Translations under genes and position numbers: made by a program | In this document: in pieces, positions 13,660-27,200 of the stretch | Layout: each line of letters opens with the position of its first letter | How positions within the stretch are numbered: position 1 is the first letter of the stretch | Origin: Acridotheres tristis | Taxonomy: Eukaryota > Chordata > Aves > Passeriformes > Sturnidae | DNA length: 64,000 nucleotides | NCBI GenBank assembly: GCA_037013685.1 | Contig: CM072890.1 | Span: 13,097,043 to 13,161,042, forward strand | Direction: 5' to 3' | The notes under the pieces: model-generated | What the model was told of the DNA's origin: nothing | What the model saw: only the letters and a program-made list of their open reading frames with translations | Databases searched by the model: none

Positions 13660-14110
13660 ATCAGCACGCAGATTTAAGTCTCTGTCTGGACAGCTCAGAC
13701 ACGTAGGTAGCCTTAGCCTCCTTCTACGTCACAAAGATGCAGAAATATTCTCTTTTGACCCCAAGACTGGGGAAGGAAAGCAAGCTGTCTAAACGCAGGA
13801 AATAGATCTCTGCTGGAGCGAGGCAGGGAGCTGAACCTCGCTAGGTCTGTGTCCGGAGGTGGAACTGGGAGTTCATGGGTGAAACATTTGTTTTAAATAC
13901 AGTGTTGCTAGGTGGAGAGGGATGTAATGTCCTTGGAGTCCAAAGGGCGAGTGTAACTCCGACGCTCCTATTCAGGCGGTTTCAGTTTTATGGAATTGCC
14001 CTTGAACTTATTAAATGGAGTGAAGTGTGCCTTGTAGGTGTTGGTGGTTATGCAGCAGAAACCTGACACTGGAGCGGCGGGGCGGGGAGAGGAACCGGAC
14101 GGGAAGCAGA
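13660..14110. promoter_or_regulatory. CpG-rich patch with GC box and CRE-like site
   Basis: This roughly 450-bp stretch contains about 16 CpG dinucleotides, while the surrounding intron is strongly CpG-poor. It includes GGGGCGGGG (14079-14087, a full Sp1/KLF-type GC box) and CTACGTCA (13724-13731, CRE-like). It may be an intronic enhancer or an alternative promoter. No convincing first exon joined to the LGR4 frame was seen, so the role is inference. Confidence 0.4.
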
Positions 14111-17100
14111 TCTCATTAAACTGGTTAGGTTACATACTTGGTGATGTTCTTGGTGTTTCAGCAATGGTTGTTCATGAAGGTTTTTGATAAGGGAAAAGTG
14201 CTTGAGAACTTCCTCAGTAATAATGAACAAAAGTGTGGCTTAGTCACGTGTGAAGTGTTGGGAGTTTTGCAATATGTTTTAACTTAAAACACACATACAT
14301 ATTAAACCTGGAACTGACAACTCAATTAAGAAAAATCAGTTAGAGTTGTCTAAAAATTACTTAGTTAACCTCAGTGACTGCTGATTCAGCATTATGGTAA
14401 AGGACAGTTGATGCAGCTGGCAATGCTACCTCATTTTAACTTAGCTGCAGGTAGGTATAGTGTTAAACTTTATTTACTTAAAACATAACAAATGCCCTTC
14501 CATAAAACTCCTTTAGGTTTTCTGGTGTTGATTTTATTACCGGCATGAGCTACATGTGACATTTTTTCTTAGTGTGAAGTTCCCAGTGTCTTCTTCAGTG
14601 CTTTTCTCTCCTACTACCATAGGAGCCTGCTGCTCCATAAAAGACAGCTAGCACCATCTGATTACAAAAACCAACCAAACAAAACAACAACAAAAAAAGC
14701 ACAGAAATATACGACCAGGGTGTAGTTGGTTGAACTCTTAAGTGTGTCACCTGTTGCTGCATTCCTCTTTTCCCTGTGTTTGGAGACTTATAAGGTAAAA
14801 GAAAGAGAAATATTTCAGCTTTCCTTTACTGACTTTTACGAATAATCTCAAGTCTTGCCAAAAATAATGGTTGTAATGTGTGATTGTATGTGCATATGTC
14901 TTGAGCTAAGATGATCTTAACTTTGTATAAGTTATTTTAAAAACATCTCAAGTCAGAGGGTAGCTGTGATGTAACCATGCTTTCCTATCAGGGTGATAGC
15001 AGGACATGCAAATTGGTTACTGATGAGGGATGTGGATGAGTTCCCACCTGGTTTGGTCCTCTTTGTGGCCTTATTGGTTATTCTCATTTTGTGATTAATA
15101 CTCAGAGGTACAGTCTTGGTACAGACTTGCCCTCAGATTGCTTGATTAATGTGCCTGTCACATGGTTTGATTTCTTTTGTACTCAATTCCCTGGCATTGC
15201 TGTATTCCATAGAGTAAATAATTATGAAACTGTGAATTTTACTCTCTGCTATAAATAATCTCTAACTGTATAAATCTCTGTGTAAAAGAAATACTCCTGC
15301 ACTGACATTTTGTTTCCACCTCCAGTTTACAATAAGCCCTTCCTTTAGGCTGTAATCTGCACCCAAAGTGTGGCTCTTTAAAATTAACTAATGAGCATGT
15401 TAATTTGCACTATATTCCTATTCTGGGATGGGATGGGATCACTTTCATAATAATGCAGTGGAATTTTTTTCTAGGTTAATTCCCTACCACGTATCAACAT
15501 AAGCCATTAAATGTATGTGCGATTGCTTAATGGCTGGCCTGCAGTGACTCAAATACCAGTTCAGAATAGGGCTTTGCATACAGGTATTGTTCTCTTTAAG
15601 GTCTTGATGATGGCTTGATTGGCACATGAATAGGGTACATCAGAGCTAGTTACTGTGTCTGAAAGAAAGCCAAAACGCCACGTTGGAAGAAAAAAAAAAA
15701 CAACAGGTTGATGTGACACGGGAAGAGGAGGAAGGAGAAATGACTTAGGGTGGGAGAAAGAGGGAGATCTTTACTTCTCTTGCAGGAACAGGCCAGCCTG
15801 AAATTCTGCAAGTTTTCGGTTGCTGCCATTGAAAGTGTAGGTCCTGCTTCAGCAAAATGCCAGAAGTTTACTGAAATTACAGGATTTATATGCTGCTTAA
15901 AAAAAAAAATTAAAAGGGCTATATGTACCACTATTTACTAAAACTTCTGATAATCAAAATCCTCTTTAATAGTCAGGGTCAGTAGGTGATCTGAAGTCTG
16001 ATTATTTCCTTGAAAAAATCAAGTTAAGTGCTTAAGCCCCAAGTGAGCTGTCACAGTTTCCAGTTAGAGCCACAGAAAAATGAATGGAAATGTTGCATGC
16101 AAATTAGAGCGTAATTTCTTTCTGCTGCTGCCAAACGGAGAGAACCTACATATCTAACAAACAAATAGTCAGAACATTCTCCTGTCGCGTTTTCCTGCTA
16201 AACAAACAAAAGGGTCAGGGAAAGAAAGGTAATTAATTTGTTTTGGAAAGGACGTGATAGGTAGTAGCTGGGCATAGAACATGGGAGCAGCCTTGGTCAT
16301 CTGGTGGGGGCTTCAGGCTCTGTTGGTGATTTTGGACGGCTTTCTTCAGGTACCTCTGCATACTTGTTTTCCTTGCCATGCTGTTTGTTTAGTGCATTTA
16401 GGCAGCAAACTCCTCTAGGTGAGGAGTGTGTATTTGTACAGTGCCAGTCCATTGACGTGTTGCACAGGGCCCTTAGCTTCTGTTGCAATACAAACAACAG
16501 GTGATAAGACCTTGTGCTCATTAGTGAGATAGCGTGGGTACTTGGGAAATGGCAAGTATTTACTGCGTAGGAATGCAACCTGTGTCTTACTTAGCCAGTC
16601 ACATCAGAGATACTAAGGCTTTAAATATTTGCGTTATTTCCTTTCTTGTAAGAGTGTTTTCCTGGAAGAATTGGAAAATGAAGCATGCTTGTAGATGGAA
16701 AAAATGTCATGTTTCATAGGCTTTCTGTTACTCCAGAGTGGACTGTGAATACAGAACAGGTTTCTGTGCTTGTAAGTTTTGGAGGTCTCTGTGATCATGT
16801 CAGAGGCAGTAGAAGCATGCTTAAGATTGCTGGGGAAAGATGGAATAACAAGAAGAAATATCTGTATTAATGCAAAAGGTTTAAAATCTTCTCTCTTGTC
16901 ATTAACAGCTCTGTGAGTAGGTAAGTACCAGGAGGGAAAAAATGTGTTGGGACATGGCAGTAAGGATTGGAGATAAGAGGTGGTTAATACTGCAGAGTTC
17001 TGGCTGCTGGAATACCCAGTGGGCTCCTTCCCACTGGAAGATGGGCACTGGTAGTTGTGACAGTCAGAAATGGAGAGAACGCAAACTTTAAATACAATGC

Positions 17101-18036
17101 CAGTCTGACATTGGGGTCCTATCACCATCGAAATGTTAGCTAATAGTATAGGTATTACACTATTATATGAGACCTTTCAGTAATACGTGTAAGTAATATA
17201 AAAAGGTAAGAAATTAATTTCTCAGCATATTATTTAAACTTTGTTTTGAACTCAGACTTCATTGCAAACTCAAACACTTTCCAAGTGTAGGTTCCTCTGT
17301 AAATGTCATCTTTGCCTGGTATTTATTTTCTTCCTATTCATGATTTCTCGCTGTTGGGATTGGCACGTCTGCATGTAACATATATCTTTGGATTTTAGCT
17401 GCATTCTTTAGATTCATAACACAGTTTCCATTCCAAGCAGTAGTTGTGATGTGGTGCTTCTGGAAGAGAATTGCTTGCTTCTTGTCATCCGGAAGATCCA
17501 ATAAAACAAAACCCTACCACTAAATTAATTTCTTTTTAATGTAATTGAATATTTCTTGCTGATCTCTTAGGCTTTCCATGCTTTCATTACATACTGAATA
17601 AAATTAAGATATGGGACAGTATTGATGCAAATTCATTTAGTCTGTCCCTTCACTGGTTTTATCACCATCCTGAAGGAACTGACTAAATGGGAAAGAAGAT
17701 TTAAACTAGGGATGTAATCGGTTCCTTCTCTCCTGTGAGATTGGCTGCTGAGGGGTGTGATTTGGGTGAAAGTCACATTTGTTTTCATCATGTGAACATG
17801 TTCCTATGAAGAGTTGGGCACTAAATGTATTTCTTCAAGACTGTAGCATTGCAATATAATTTAGTATTAGTCTAACGTTGAGTTTCTCTGATTTCTTGTC
17901 TCTTCCTGACCGCTTGTCTTGGCTCCAGTGTCTCTGCCTCTCCCTGCTGCCACAACACCAGCAAGTTCTCTTGGTTAACACAGATATGACCTGGACAAAA
18001 CTTGAAGTACTGACTATTGCCATGCACCTGTATAAT

Positions 18037-18108
18037 CGGTCCTTCTTGTTTGTTTTGTTTGTTTGTGGGTTTTTTGTTCTTGTTGGGTTTTTTTGTTTTG
18101 TTTTTGGT
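18037..18108 (+). repeat. G/T-rich simple sequence
   Basis: Imperfect TTTG repeats with runs of T, similar in composition to the tract near 8.2 kb. Confidence 0.8.
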
Positions 18109-20274
18109 AATTGGTGAAGAACTGTTGGTCTTGTATGCTAAGAAGAATATATGTTGTTTTGTCTCTATCCTCACCAGTGTTAATGTAATTAGGTCATTAT
18201 CCATGTTATCAATGGTCCAAATGGTAATGGGTGGCTGATTTTTGCTGAGTAACTTCCCAGTATCATGTTGAGGTGCATTTGCAATATCCTGGCTTATTTA
18301 ATGTAGTTCCTAAAAATATAAACAGCCTCAGCTTTTCCTAGTACTACCTAGTATTACTGAAACTGGATCATGGTTACTACCTGGGGAATTTTATATAAGA
18401 TTAAGACCTATTACCTAATGATTTTGTACAAGTAGGTAGGAGGGCTTTATTCAAATATAGACAGCTCTGCCTAAGTAATTTTCTACATGTTATAATTAAA
18501 TAACTCGCTGGCAGATGGCCCAGACATTTGAAAAGACTGAATGGAGCCTACAGTATTACATGCTATTATCTATCAACAAACAGGTTAAGCTTGCTCAGAG
18601 GCAGTATTTTATAGGAATTTATAGGTGCCTTGTTGAAACATGATCTTTCCTTCAGCCAACACTCCCTTCTCTTTTTCTATCTCACTCCTTCCCTTTCCCT
18701 CTTCTTTTTCTAAACCTGATGGAGTCAAAAAGCCAAAAGGTAGATAGCCATTAATAAAGCGCTGGGAAGCACAGGTGTGGGGTGTATTTTGATCTTATTT
18801 GTTTTAAACCGTCAATCTCAATTTGGTTTTTTTGAGATTTAATTTTGCTTTTCTCTAGATAGGTATTTCATGGTCTATTTGGTTTAAGACCGTTTTTACA
18901 AGGTGGTGTGTTTTAGCTCATTAGCATGTATTTGGATGCAGTACATGAATGTGGTGGGAAGATGTGTGTGATCTCCGTTCAGTGCAGATCCAGTTGTTGA
19001 GAAAGGAGTCTGTGGTCCCTTTTTGTTGTTGCAGCTTTTCTTTTCATGCAAGAATTATCATCCCACTTCTCCCTTTCCATCATCTAGTTATCTGTTCTTT
19101 CTAGCCAGACTCGTGCTCTGGCAATTGGTCAGGGAGAAATCTAACAAGGGTCAGGCTCTTTGAGGTAGAGGCAGAACTTTAAAAATATAGAGAAGGCTAC
19201 CTGTGCCTGAAGGAGACACTGTACCATGCTGTGCATTGCATCTAATTCTCTTTTGCGTGATGCCACTTATGAAAGCTGTGATTGTAGCCACTACTTAAAG
19301 ATGAGAGTTTCTGTTCTTAAAATATGAGAGAATTACTAAGTTGCCAGCCAAGAGACAAAGTATTCCTGCTCATCCTGAAGCCTGGGGATGTTTGACTTTG
19401 GTTAGTGGTAATAGCAATAATCCTTGAAAAAAAATAAAATCCAAATAACTAAAACCTCGCATCAGGAACTGGAATTCTTGAAGGGGGAGTATAATAAAAA
19501 GTTTGAGTGCATTGTGTTTTCTAGTTCACTTTTCTGAAGTCTCCACTGCTGGTTGATTTAAAAGTGATTAAATATCTGGCATTATGCAAGATGAGATGTG
19601 GTGCTGTGTGTTTTTAACTGTGTCCAGCAAAGCTGCTTTCCTCTTCCAAGGAAAGTGGACACAACAGCTGTAAATGGGGAAAACCCAACTGTTGCATATT
19701 CACAAGAAAACAGAAATCTTACTTGATGCCTGTTTTCAACAGAGGGAGGTTTTTATTGCTTTTACTGTTGTTGCCAGTTAGTATAAGTATTTTTAATGAC
19801 TTTAAGGTGTTTCTGTGTTAGGTGAAAGCAGGAAACTTTGCTAAACTCAGCTGGAAATGAATATTCAAGTAGTTGTCAGAATAAGCTGGAAGGATTTACT
19901 TGAGCAGGCTGGATACAGCATATGAGTGCTGGAGTACTGTGGCTTGACTTTCACCTTTTGCCTGTAAAAATTAATCTCTGTATTACCTGGGATGGCAAAA
20001 TAACATTTACAGTTACAAGCTACTAATTTTAGTTTTTCTTTTCTGTAGTACCTTCTTGCAAGAAGGGCAAAGTTTCTGGCAGAGTGTAAGAAGTCTTATT
20101 TATCACTCAAAACTGCAGCCATGGTACTGTAGGAGGGAGTGCTGTTGTGTTTATTTTGTATTACATTTCTCCTACCTGAAATGGTGAAACTAATTGTAAT
20201 TATAAGGCTGTGATTCATATTATCCCGCAAGATGCAGCCTCTTGCTGAAGAGGTTACCACCTTTGGCAGGTCAT

Positions 20275-20338
20275 ATTTTAGTTTCAGTGCCAGTTTCTTG
20301 GCCATCATTTTAGTTTCAATGCTAGCTTCTGGCCCCAT
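20275..20338 (+). repeat. Imperfect 32-bp tandem duplication
   Basis: Two adjacent copies starting ATTTTAGTTTCA at 20275 and 20307. They share AGTTTCA-TGC-AG-TTCT-GGCC with a few substitutions and a small indel. Not part of a longer array. Confidence 0.8.
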
Positions 20339-23300
20339 GATGCCCCTCAATGTTTCAGGAGTGGGGCATCTGCCACCTCTGTCTTGGTTCATGTTGGTGA
20401 ATGAGTGAAGAGTTAGCCTGGCTGTTTAGTACAGATTAACCAAGTTAATGGCTGCCTGCTGAAAGGTGCAGCTCTACCCTGCTTTCTCCTTATTCCTGAT
20501 GGATCTGCAGTGTAAACTCATGGCATTACCATAATCTTATCTCTTAGAGCTGTTGTGTCTGTTTTGCACTCTCTGGGGAAAATGTCTCAAATGTGAATGT
20601 GGGTCTAAACTTAGTTTTAAGTCAGAAGTGTAGTTTGCTGGGCTGACAGACCATATTGAGGACTTGTTGGAAGAGCAAGAAAGCCTTTTAGATACTGAGT
20701 CTGAACTTCAGTTTGCTAATAAAATTCAGGGCAAACGTATGGAGGTCTTGGTGTTTTGTTTTGTTGGGAATTCTGTGTGCACATGTGTTTGGTGGCAGTT
20801 CAAAGTTTGCAGGTGTTGTTTTGTTTTTAGGGAACTCATATCTGGATGTAATAACCCAATCCATTGTAGGTCTTCTAGCTTAGTCCTGCTAAAAAGGGGC
20901 TTTAGGCAACTGCTGACATGATCCTTCTGGTGTGTGATAGCATCATTCCCGTGAACACTACTAGATGTTGGGATAGTACTATTAATATTATTTTATTCAT
21001 TCTTAGGAACTTTTTTAGTATATTAGCTCCCTAAATGATTTCTGGGCTTTTAGACCTGAGGGCTTTTTAGCAGAGAAACAGGTAGTGTATGACAGCTTCT
21101 AGTGGAGATTTCTTTGACATGTCAAGGGGCCTACTAATACTTACCTTTATTAAATAGATGGCCTTCTTGATACTGCATGGACTGATCCCTTTTAAGTTTA
21201 GGAGTAGTAAAATGACTATTTCTAAAATACCGTAGAAACTTAGCAAGGGCTATTTTTGTTTAGGACTGTGATTTTGGGGATTATTTGTCCTTATGTTGTC
21301 ATAGTATATTGTGCTCCACCATTTTTGTTGCGATTCTTCTATTAATTATGTGTTAAGAGTATCTTCCCAAATTAACTTGGTAATATAGAGACTGGTTATT
21401 AGATAATTTAATTTTAGTGCCATGGGTGTTCCTAATATTGTTTGTAAATTCTTACTCATGAAGTACTTAATATTTTATTACCAGCATATGGTGCCTGTGA
21501 ACTCATTCTTTAAGGCGACTCTGCAGAGTGACGTTAAAAGAAAAAAAAAATATACGTGTATATATGTGTATCAGCAAAGCTGCTTTTACATAATGTTCTT
21601 AATTGAACAAGAATTGTTTTGAGACTTACATGATGATCATTAGACTTTCAAAGTTAGTGCTCTGATATTCCCAAAAGTTTGCAAATCAGTGCTATAAAGA
21701 TTGACTTACTTATTTAGTAAGATCTGCTATCCCATGCAGTGAAGGCAAATGCAGATACTTCATAAAAACTGCAGCTTTATTTTAAGGCATCGGAATAAAC
21801 AGTCCCTGAAGATTCACATGATAAACACAATTGCAGTTTATATTTCTGTCTAGTTTTGTTACAAATTCAGCTTCACTGAAAATAGATTTCAGTAGAATTT
21901 GATGATACTGATGGTGGTTCTTAAGTCCTCATTATTAAGGTAATCTGTTTCATGCTTGCATCCATAGAATCTACTTCCCAAATTAAAATTGTAGAGCCTA
22001 ACACTTGAAGCTACAGGGAAAAAACATTTTAGTTAATTTGAAATCCCAGAGAAAGCCAGAATTGCTTTGAATTTGGATGTCAGCCATTCTGTGTGTCTGC
22101 ATGGTTTCCATGGACTTTGTTGAGGGTTGCATAGGGCCCTTCTGAAGTTGGGCATTTAGAGCTCCAGAAATTTCAAGACCATTGCTTTCAGGTGGATGTG
22201 ATTTCCTTACCTCAGCTGTCGAAGAATTACCATGTGGTGCAACAAATGTAGATGCAGCCAAAATCTTTGGCAAAGTGCTGTGTAAGCATTCATACGGTGC
22301 TTTCTGATGCTATGTACTATTGACTTATTTTTACTACCACTATTTATTATGGTGCGTATGACAGTAAGGTTTTATATCACCTGGACAGTTTTTTGAGAGT
22401 TGTGATTTTCTTACACAGCTTACTGTTTCTTAAGCTTAGGGTCTCCACTCTCTTCTTACTCTTCTGCCTTATTCATAAATGCTTCCCAGCTGATAATAAA
22501 AGTGGATTTGCAGTGCTCTAGAAAGGAGAGGACAAGCCTGGATGTGTGAAGTGTGTGTATTTATGACATTTTGAAAAATGTGTGAGAGTAGAAGTTGCAG
22601 TCTGCCACGGAGCAGACAGATGACAGTTCATGTACCTGATAAATTTATTAACTTTCTGGCACAAGAAGAAAAACGTCCTCAACAGCAGCACTGTACTGTC
22701 AGTAGACTGCTGCCAAGGCACAGAACACTGCTTAAAGCATGCAGGCTGTAGAGTCTGGGGATAAAGCATCTCGACTTCAGCTGCTTCTGGAGCGTAGTGA
22801 AGGGAGTATTTTGTATTATAATGGATTTTTTTAGCTCTTATCACAGTTGGGTTTGTTTTGTATATGCTGAACCTTATTTTGATGTCACTGCTCTTGAGTT
22901 AGATTAATATACTGTTAGCAACTGCTGAGGAGTAACTTTCTTAGTTTATGCTGGGAAATGAGAAATGAAGTGTTTGGACTATTGTTTAATTAACATTTAT
23001 TTTAGAGAAACGGTTGCCTCAGCAGATCAGTTGCCAGTTACTTGTTAATGTCATGGAGGAGCTTCAGTGGTACTTATTGGCCATTAGTGACATAAAAGGA
23101 GAGTTTGGTCTTGATTTCTTTTAATCTGAATTATGTAGGGAGGTGACGTATAGACACTAGAGAACAACATGTGGAAGGCAGCAAGTAGGAAAGTTTCTAC
23201 CAACAAGTGTTACTGAATTGCTTATTAACTGCATACTAAAAAACCCCACACCAGCAACCAAGTGGAAAGTAAGTACTTGGATTATGTCATGAATTGTTAC

Positions 23301-24150
23301 GCAGTTAGTTTAATTATCAAACCAAATTGTTTTCATGCTGCTTTTATTCACACTGACTAATAACTTGCTTTAGGACTGGATTATCTGTGATCATTGTGTA
23401 GGTGTGAACTGAGGTGATGTCACCAAGTTTGCCACTTGCTGCTGCTTTGTAAAGAAAAAAGCTGAGCAGGTCCACATACTTATCATGTAGGCACTTGCTG
23501 CCAGCTTCCCTCTGCTCATGGATTGAGAACGAAATCTACTTAAAACTATTACCTCGAGGAGTTTATAGGTTTTTGTAGAAGGAAAACAAAACAAAACGAA
23601 AAAGTCTGTGGTAGAGCTAGGACGAGTTTCTGCTATTTTTGCCAGTTGTTCCAGAAGCCTTGTTTGCCAGAAGCTATTTATTAAGTCCTAACGCATGTAT
23701 TTTTTTTTAAAGACACTGTGGGATGAAGATTTGCGTGGTGGGTGGTCACAATATTTATTTTTTTTAATATGCTTGTGGTTTTAGAGTAGTCTTAATCATC
23801 TGAGTTAAAACTGTAAGTTGGTAAAAATTAGTACTGGAGATAACAGTACTGTAGAGCTTCCATGCACGCCTTCTCTGTAGTTTCACAGTAATTATTTTGT
23901 TTAGGAGTGTTGGAAAACTTTATTTTGTCAACTTCCCATTTTATAGGTCTTTGCTGCAACCTGATTATCAAATTACAGTGACCTAAAAGTTTAGCATGCA
24001 AATTGCTAGAAAGATACATTACTGTGGGATACTAGAATAGTTTTTTTTTTTCTGTTACCATACTATCTCACAAGGCTTTTTCTTATCCTTTTCATAGAGT
24101 GTAAAAATCCCTTCCTGGTTATTGATAAATCTGTATTTGTTCTTTTCCAG

Positions 24151-24222
24151 AGATATCAGCATGAATAACATCACAAGACTACCAGAAGATGCCTTCAAGA
24201 ACTTTCCCTACTTGGAAGAGCT
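24151..24222 (+). CDS. LGR4: LGR4 exon 2 (first LRR)
   Basis: This is a 72-nt exon, phase 2 at both ends. Acceptor is TTTTCCAG and donor is GTAAGT at 24223. It encodes [20 protein letters not shown] followed by LEEL, an LRR of the LxxNxITxLPxxAF type, matching human LGR4 from about residue 63. The NNIT stretch contains an N-glycosylation sequon also present in human LGR4. The first base completes a Leu codon begun in exon 1, which is upstream of the window. Confidence 0.96.
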
Positions 24223-27200
24223 GTAAGTATTTTACACATGCTTAAGTTTTGCTACAACATCATATGACTGTGTAAAGTGGAAGGTGGGTGGAGAAACACT
24301 GTTAAGTTGAACTGTGAACAGAAAAAGCAATTATACTTTAAAAATGTAATCTTGTACATGTTTGGAAACCAGGACAGTAAATGCTACTTACAAGGGACTT
24401 TTTACAGTAATTATTTTAATCATGGCTAGAGTGATGACACATAGTAATTACAGTGTTATCCAAAGATAACACAAGAGTTGTGTAATTACCATTGTTTCTG
24501 AAGGAGCTACGGTATAGCTGTTGCATAAGTTCCATAAAATAGATGGTGCTTCATTTATTGAGTGGCTGACTTCCATTGTCCTTGTAGGCTGCAGATGAAA
24601 TGCTCACAAGCCCATCCTGACCTATATCAGAAGTTGTGTGGTACAGGGCTTTTTTTTTCCTCAATTTCTCTGGCAGAAATTTTTCCCCCATTTCCCACCT
24701 CCCTTTTGTCCTACTCTGATTTTAGCTTTCTTTTTTTATGTTTTACTTAACTGATGCTTGGATTTCTGAATCTTCGATCTCATGTGCTCAGTATTTTGCT
24801 GAAGTCTTTACTAAGATGCATTTGCAAAACTGAAGCATGCTTTCAACAGCATAGTCCTTAATTAGGTTGGGTTTCGGTCAATAAACAGGGAGGCAGGTTT
24901 GACATTCACTTTACTACTTCAAGTACTGTTATGTGACAAGCACTTTCTGTGCCTTGTAGTTTCCTTATCAGTGAAGAGAGAGTAAGGGTAGTGGTTCAAC
25001 CTTTGCAAGAGAGCTTTGAGAACTTCCAGTACTAAGCAATAGATAAGACAAAACACCTGCAGTTTGCTTTGCCTCTCTTATATTTTCAGTGACAAAGTAG
25101 GATTTCTCATATTAAAGAGCATTTAAAGTACAAATTGAAGTTGCCTCTATGTGTGACCTTGGCAAGACTAGGACTATGAATGTTTCATTGAGAGGTTTTT
25201 CAGTAAATCACCTTAAGAAAAGAACAGCTCCTTTCCCCAGAGAGACCACCCTTACGAGGTAGGGAAGTGTTCTTCTGACCTTCCCAATGAGGAAACAAGC
25301 AAAGAATGAAAACCATTTGTAGAGGGCAAAAGGATAAATTAACCCTGTAGCAAAACTGCAGATTAAGCCCTGAACCCTTTGACTCTGGTTATCTATTACA
25401 ACCAGTGCAACCACCCCGCCTTAGTGGAACAAAAATACTGAGAAATCGATAAGAGATGGATCGCTTGCTTCTGAAGAAGGACTAGGGTTCCTGAAAGCTG
25501 CTTCTTTGCACCTCACCCTCGCTGGTTGCTCTAATAAGGTGTTCCACTTCTCCTTAGAATTTTGATCTCTCTAATATAACCTGGTAATGTAGCAGCAACC
25601 ATTAATAATGCACTTAAATAGCTCCATTTTACCTGGTTCTTAAATAGTTTTAACCCAGATCAGTACAACTGTTAAGTGCAGTTAAGTTGATTTATGTCAG
25701 ATAAATTTTGTGAGATATCTTATTTCATGTCTAACAGGTTCTGGTTTATTCCCTCTGATTTTAGGTATTGCTTAAGTCTGTGATATAGTCAAGAATGCTT
25801 TATGAAGAAAAATAGATTTTCAGATGGTCCATTTGTGTTGACAAATGCAGAAATTGACAGAATTTAAGAAAGGCTCTATGGCATGAGTAGTCAATTGGGA
25901 AAAGAAAAGTGGCCTAGGAAGGCTTGGTTGGCTTCAGAATATATACTAGCCAACATTCCATATGTGCTTTATAATATATGCTTCTGTATGTCTATATGTT
26001 TTGTTAGACTAGATTTGTAACCCCCTTTTTTTTATTTTAATTCTTCGTAGGCATATTTCACACCAGAAGTTGAAAAGCCCAAACAATTCTGTTTATCCAA
26101 CTTAGATGACTGTGGGGGACTTCATTTTTTTTTTTTTGCTCCAAAAAGTAATTAAGCAATAAAATCTAATGGGTGGGTGTGCATATTGTGTAACATTGTA
26201 AACCTTAAGGTGCGTTAGGAGATAAAGAGGAAAGGCCTTCAGCCATCATCTGTTGTACTTATTGCCTTAGAGCCATTTGCTACATGTACCTCATTGTCCC
26301 CCTAAATTCCAGGTTTTCAGTTTGAAAAAAAAATAGGCTAGCATAGCATTAAGCTCAGAATTGTGTGTGAGCACCAAGAAGCTTTAAACCATTCTTAGCA
26401 TGCTTACTTAATGTGTTAAAGCAACTTCTGGGGAAAAAAAAACCCAAAACAAAAACACAAGTTGACTCTAGATTCCCTTGTTTCAGTTCACGTTTTTAAA
26501 TGGGAATGTAATAGATTCAAATAAAAGCAGCTTTCCTCCTTAATAGAAATGACCAGCACGACATCTGGCACTTTTCTGCTTCGTTCTCCCTGTTCCTTTT
26601 TCTCTATGGGACAGGATACAAATGTATTTCATTCTTTATTTTTGCTGGTTATGAACAGGAACAACTGAACTCTCATACTTCCTACTGTACAACCACAGTA
26701 TTTCCTTTCTATTACTGTCAAAGTTTCTTCCTGGCTTTTATTTATAGTTGAACAGATCCAAATTCTGATTGTTGAGCACTTGCACAGTTGCCTTTTCAGC
26801 ACGCAAAACTGGGAGTTAGTGTCCATGCCAAAGAAAAGTAATTTAAAGAAAAGACTTAAAGTGGTGTTGGAATCTGTGCTAGAAGTGACTTTTCATTGAG
26901 AAGTTCTCCCAAGAATTATGCTAAAGAAAATGGAAATCCTGCAAGCTAATGGTAATGCAGTAAGTACCCACAGCAGCATGCAGTCTAGTGGGTCTCCATC
27001 AAGGAGGCAGCCCTATCCACATTTATCTTCATACCACACCATAGCCCTGCCGTTGTCAAATGCTGTGTTTGATAAGCCTTTGGCAGAGTTTGCTAATTAG
27101 TGTTGCAAAATAGTATCATAGAATTTAATTGAATGGAAATGGGAGACAATTAGAATGTATTATTTAGGCGACTGAGTTGCATATATGAAGAGGCTGAGAT

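Larger units (their letters stand above)
1..24150 (+). other. LGR4: LGR4 intron 1 (3' part, at least 24.1 kb)
   Basis: No exon of LGR4 or of any recognisable gene was found here. The stretch ends in the acceptor TCTTTTCCAG at 24141-24150. Contents that can be named are antisense CR1 fragments at 7925-8144 and 9089-9484, G/T-rich simple sequence near 8150-8235 and 18037-18108, a poly(T) run near 969-985, a CpG-rich patch at about 13660-14110, a 32-bp tandem duplication at 20275-20338, and several inverted repeats at 4750-6149. The rest is AT-rich unique-looking sequence with only short chance reading frames; the longest, 164 codons on the - strand at 16634-17128, resembles no family I know. 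A large first intron is usual for this gene. Confidence 0.85.

Noticed and set aside
16634..17128. 164-codon open frame on the - strand in intron 1
   Set aside because: A rough estimate of stop-codon frequency at this base composition gives about one such frame by chance in a window this size, and the translation resembles no known family.
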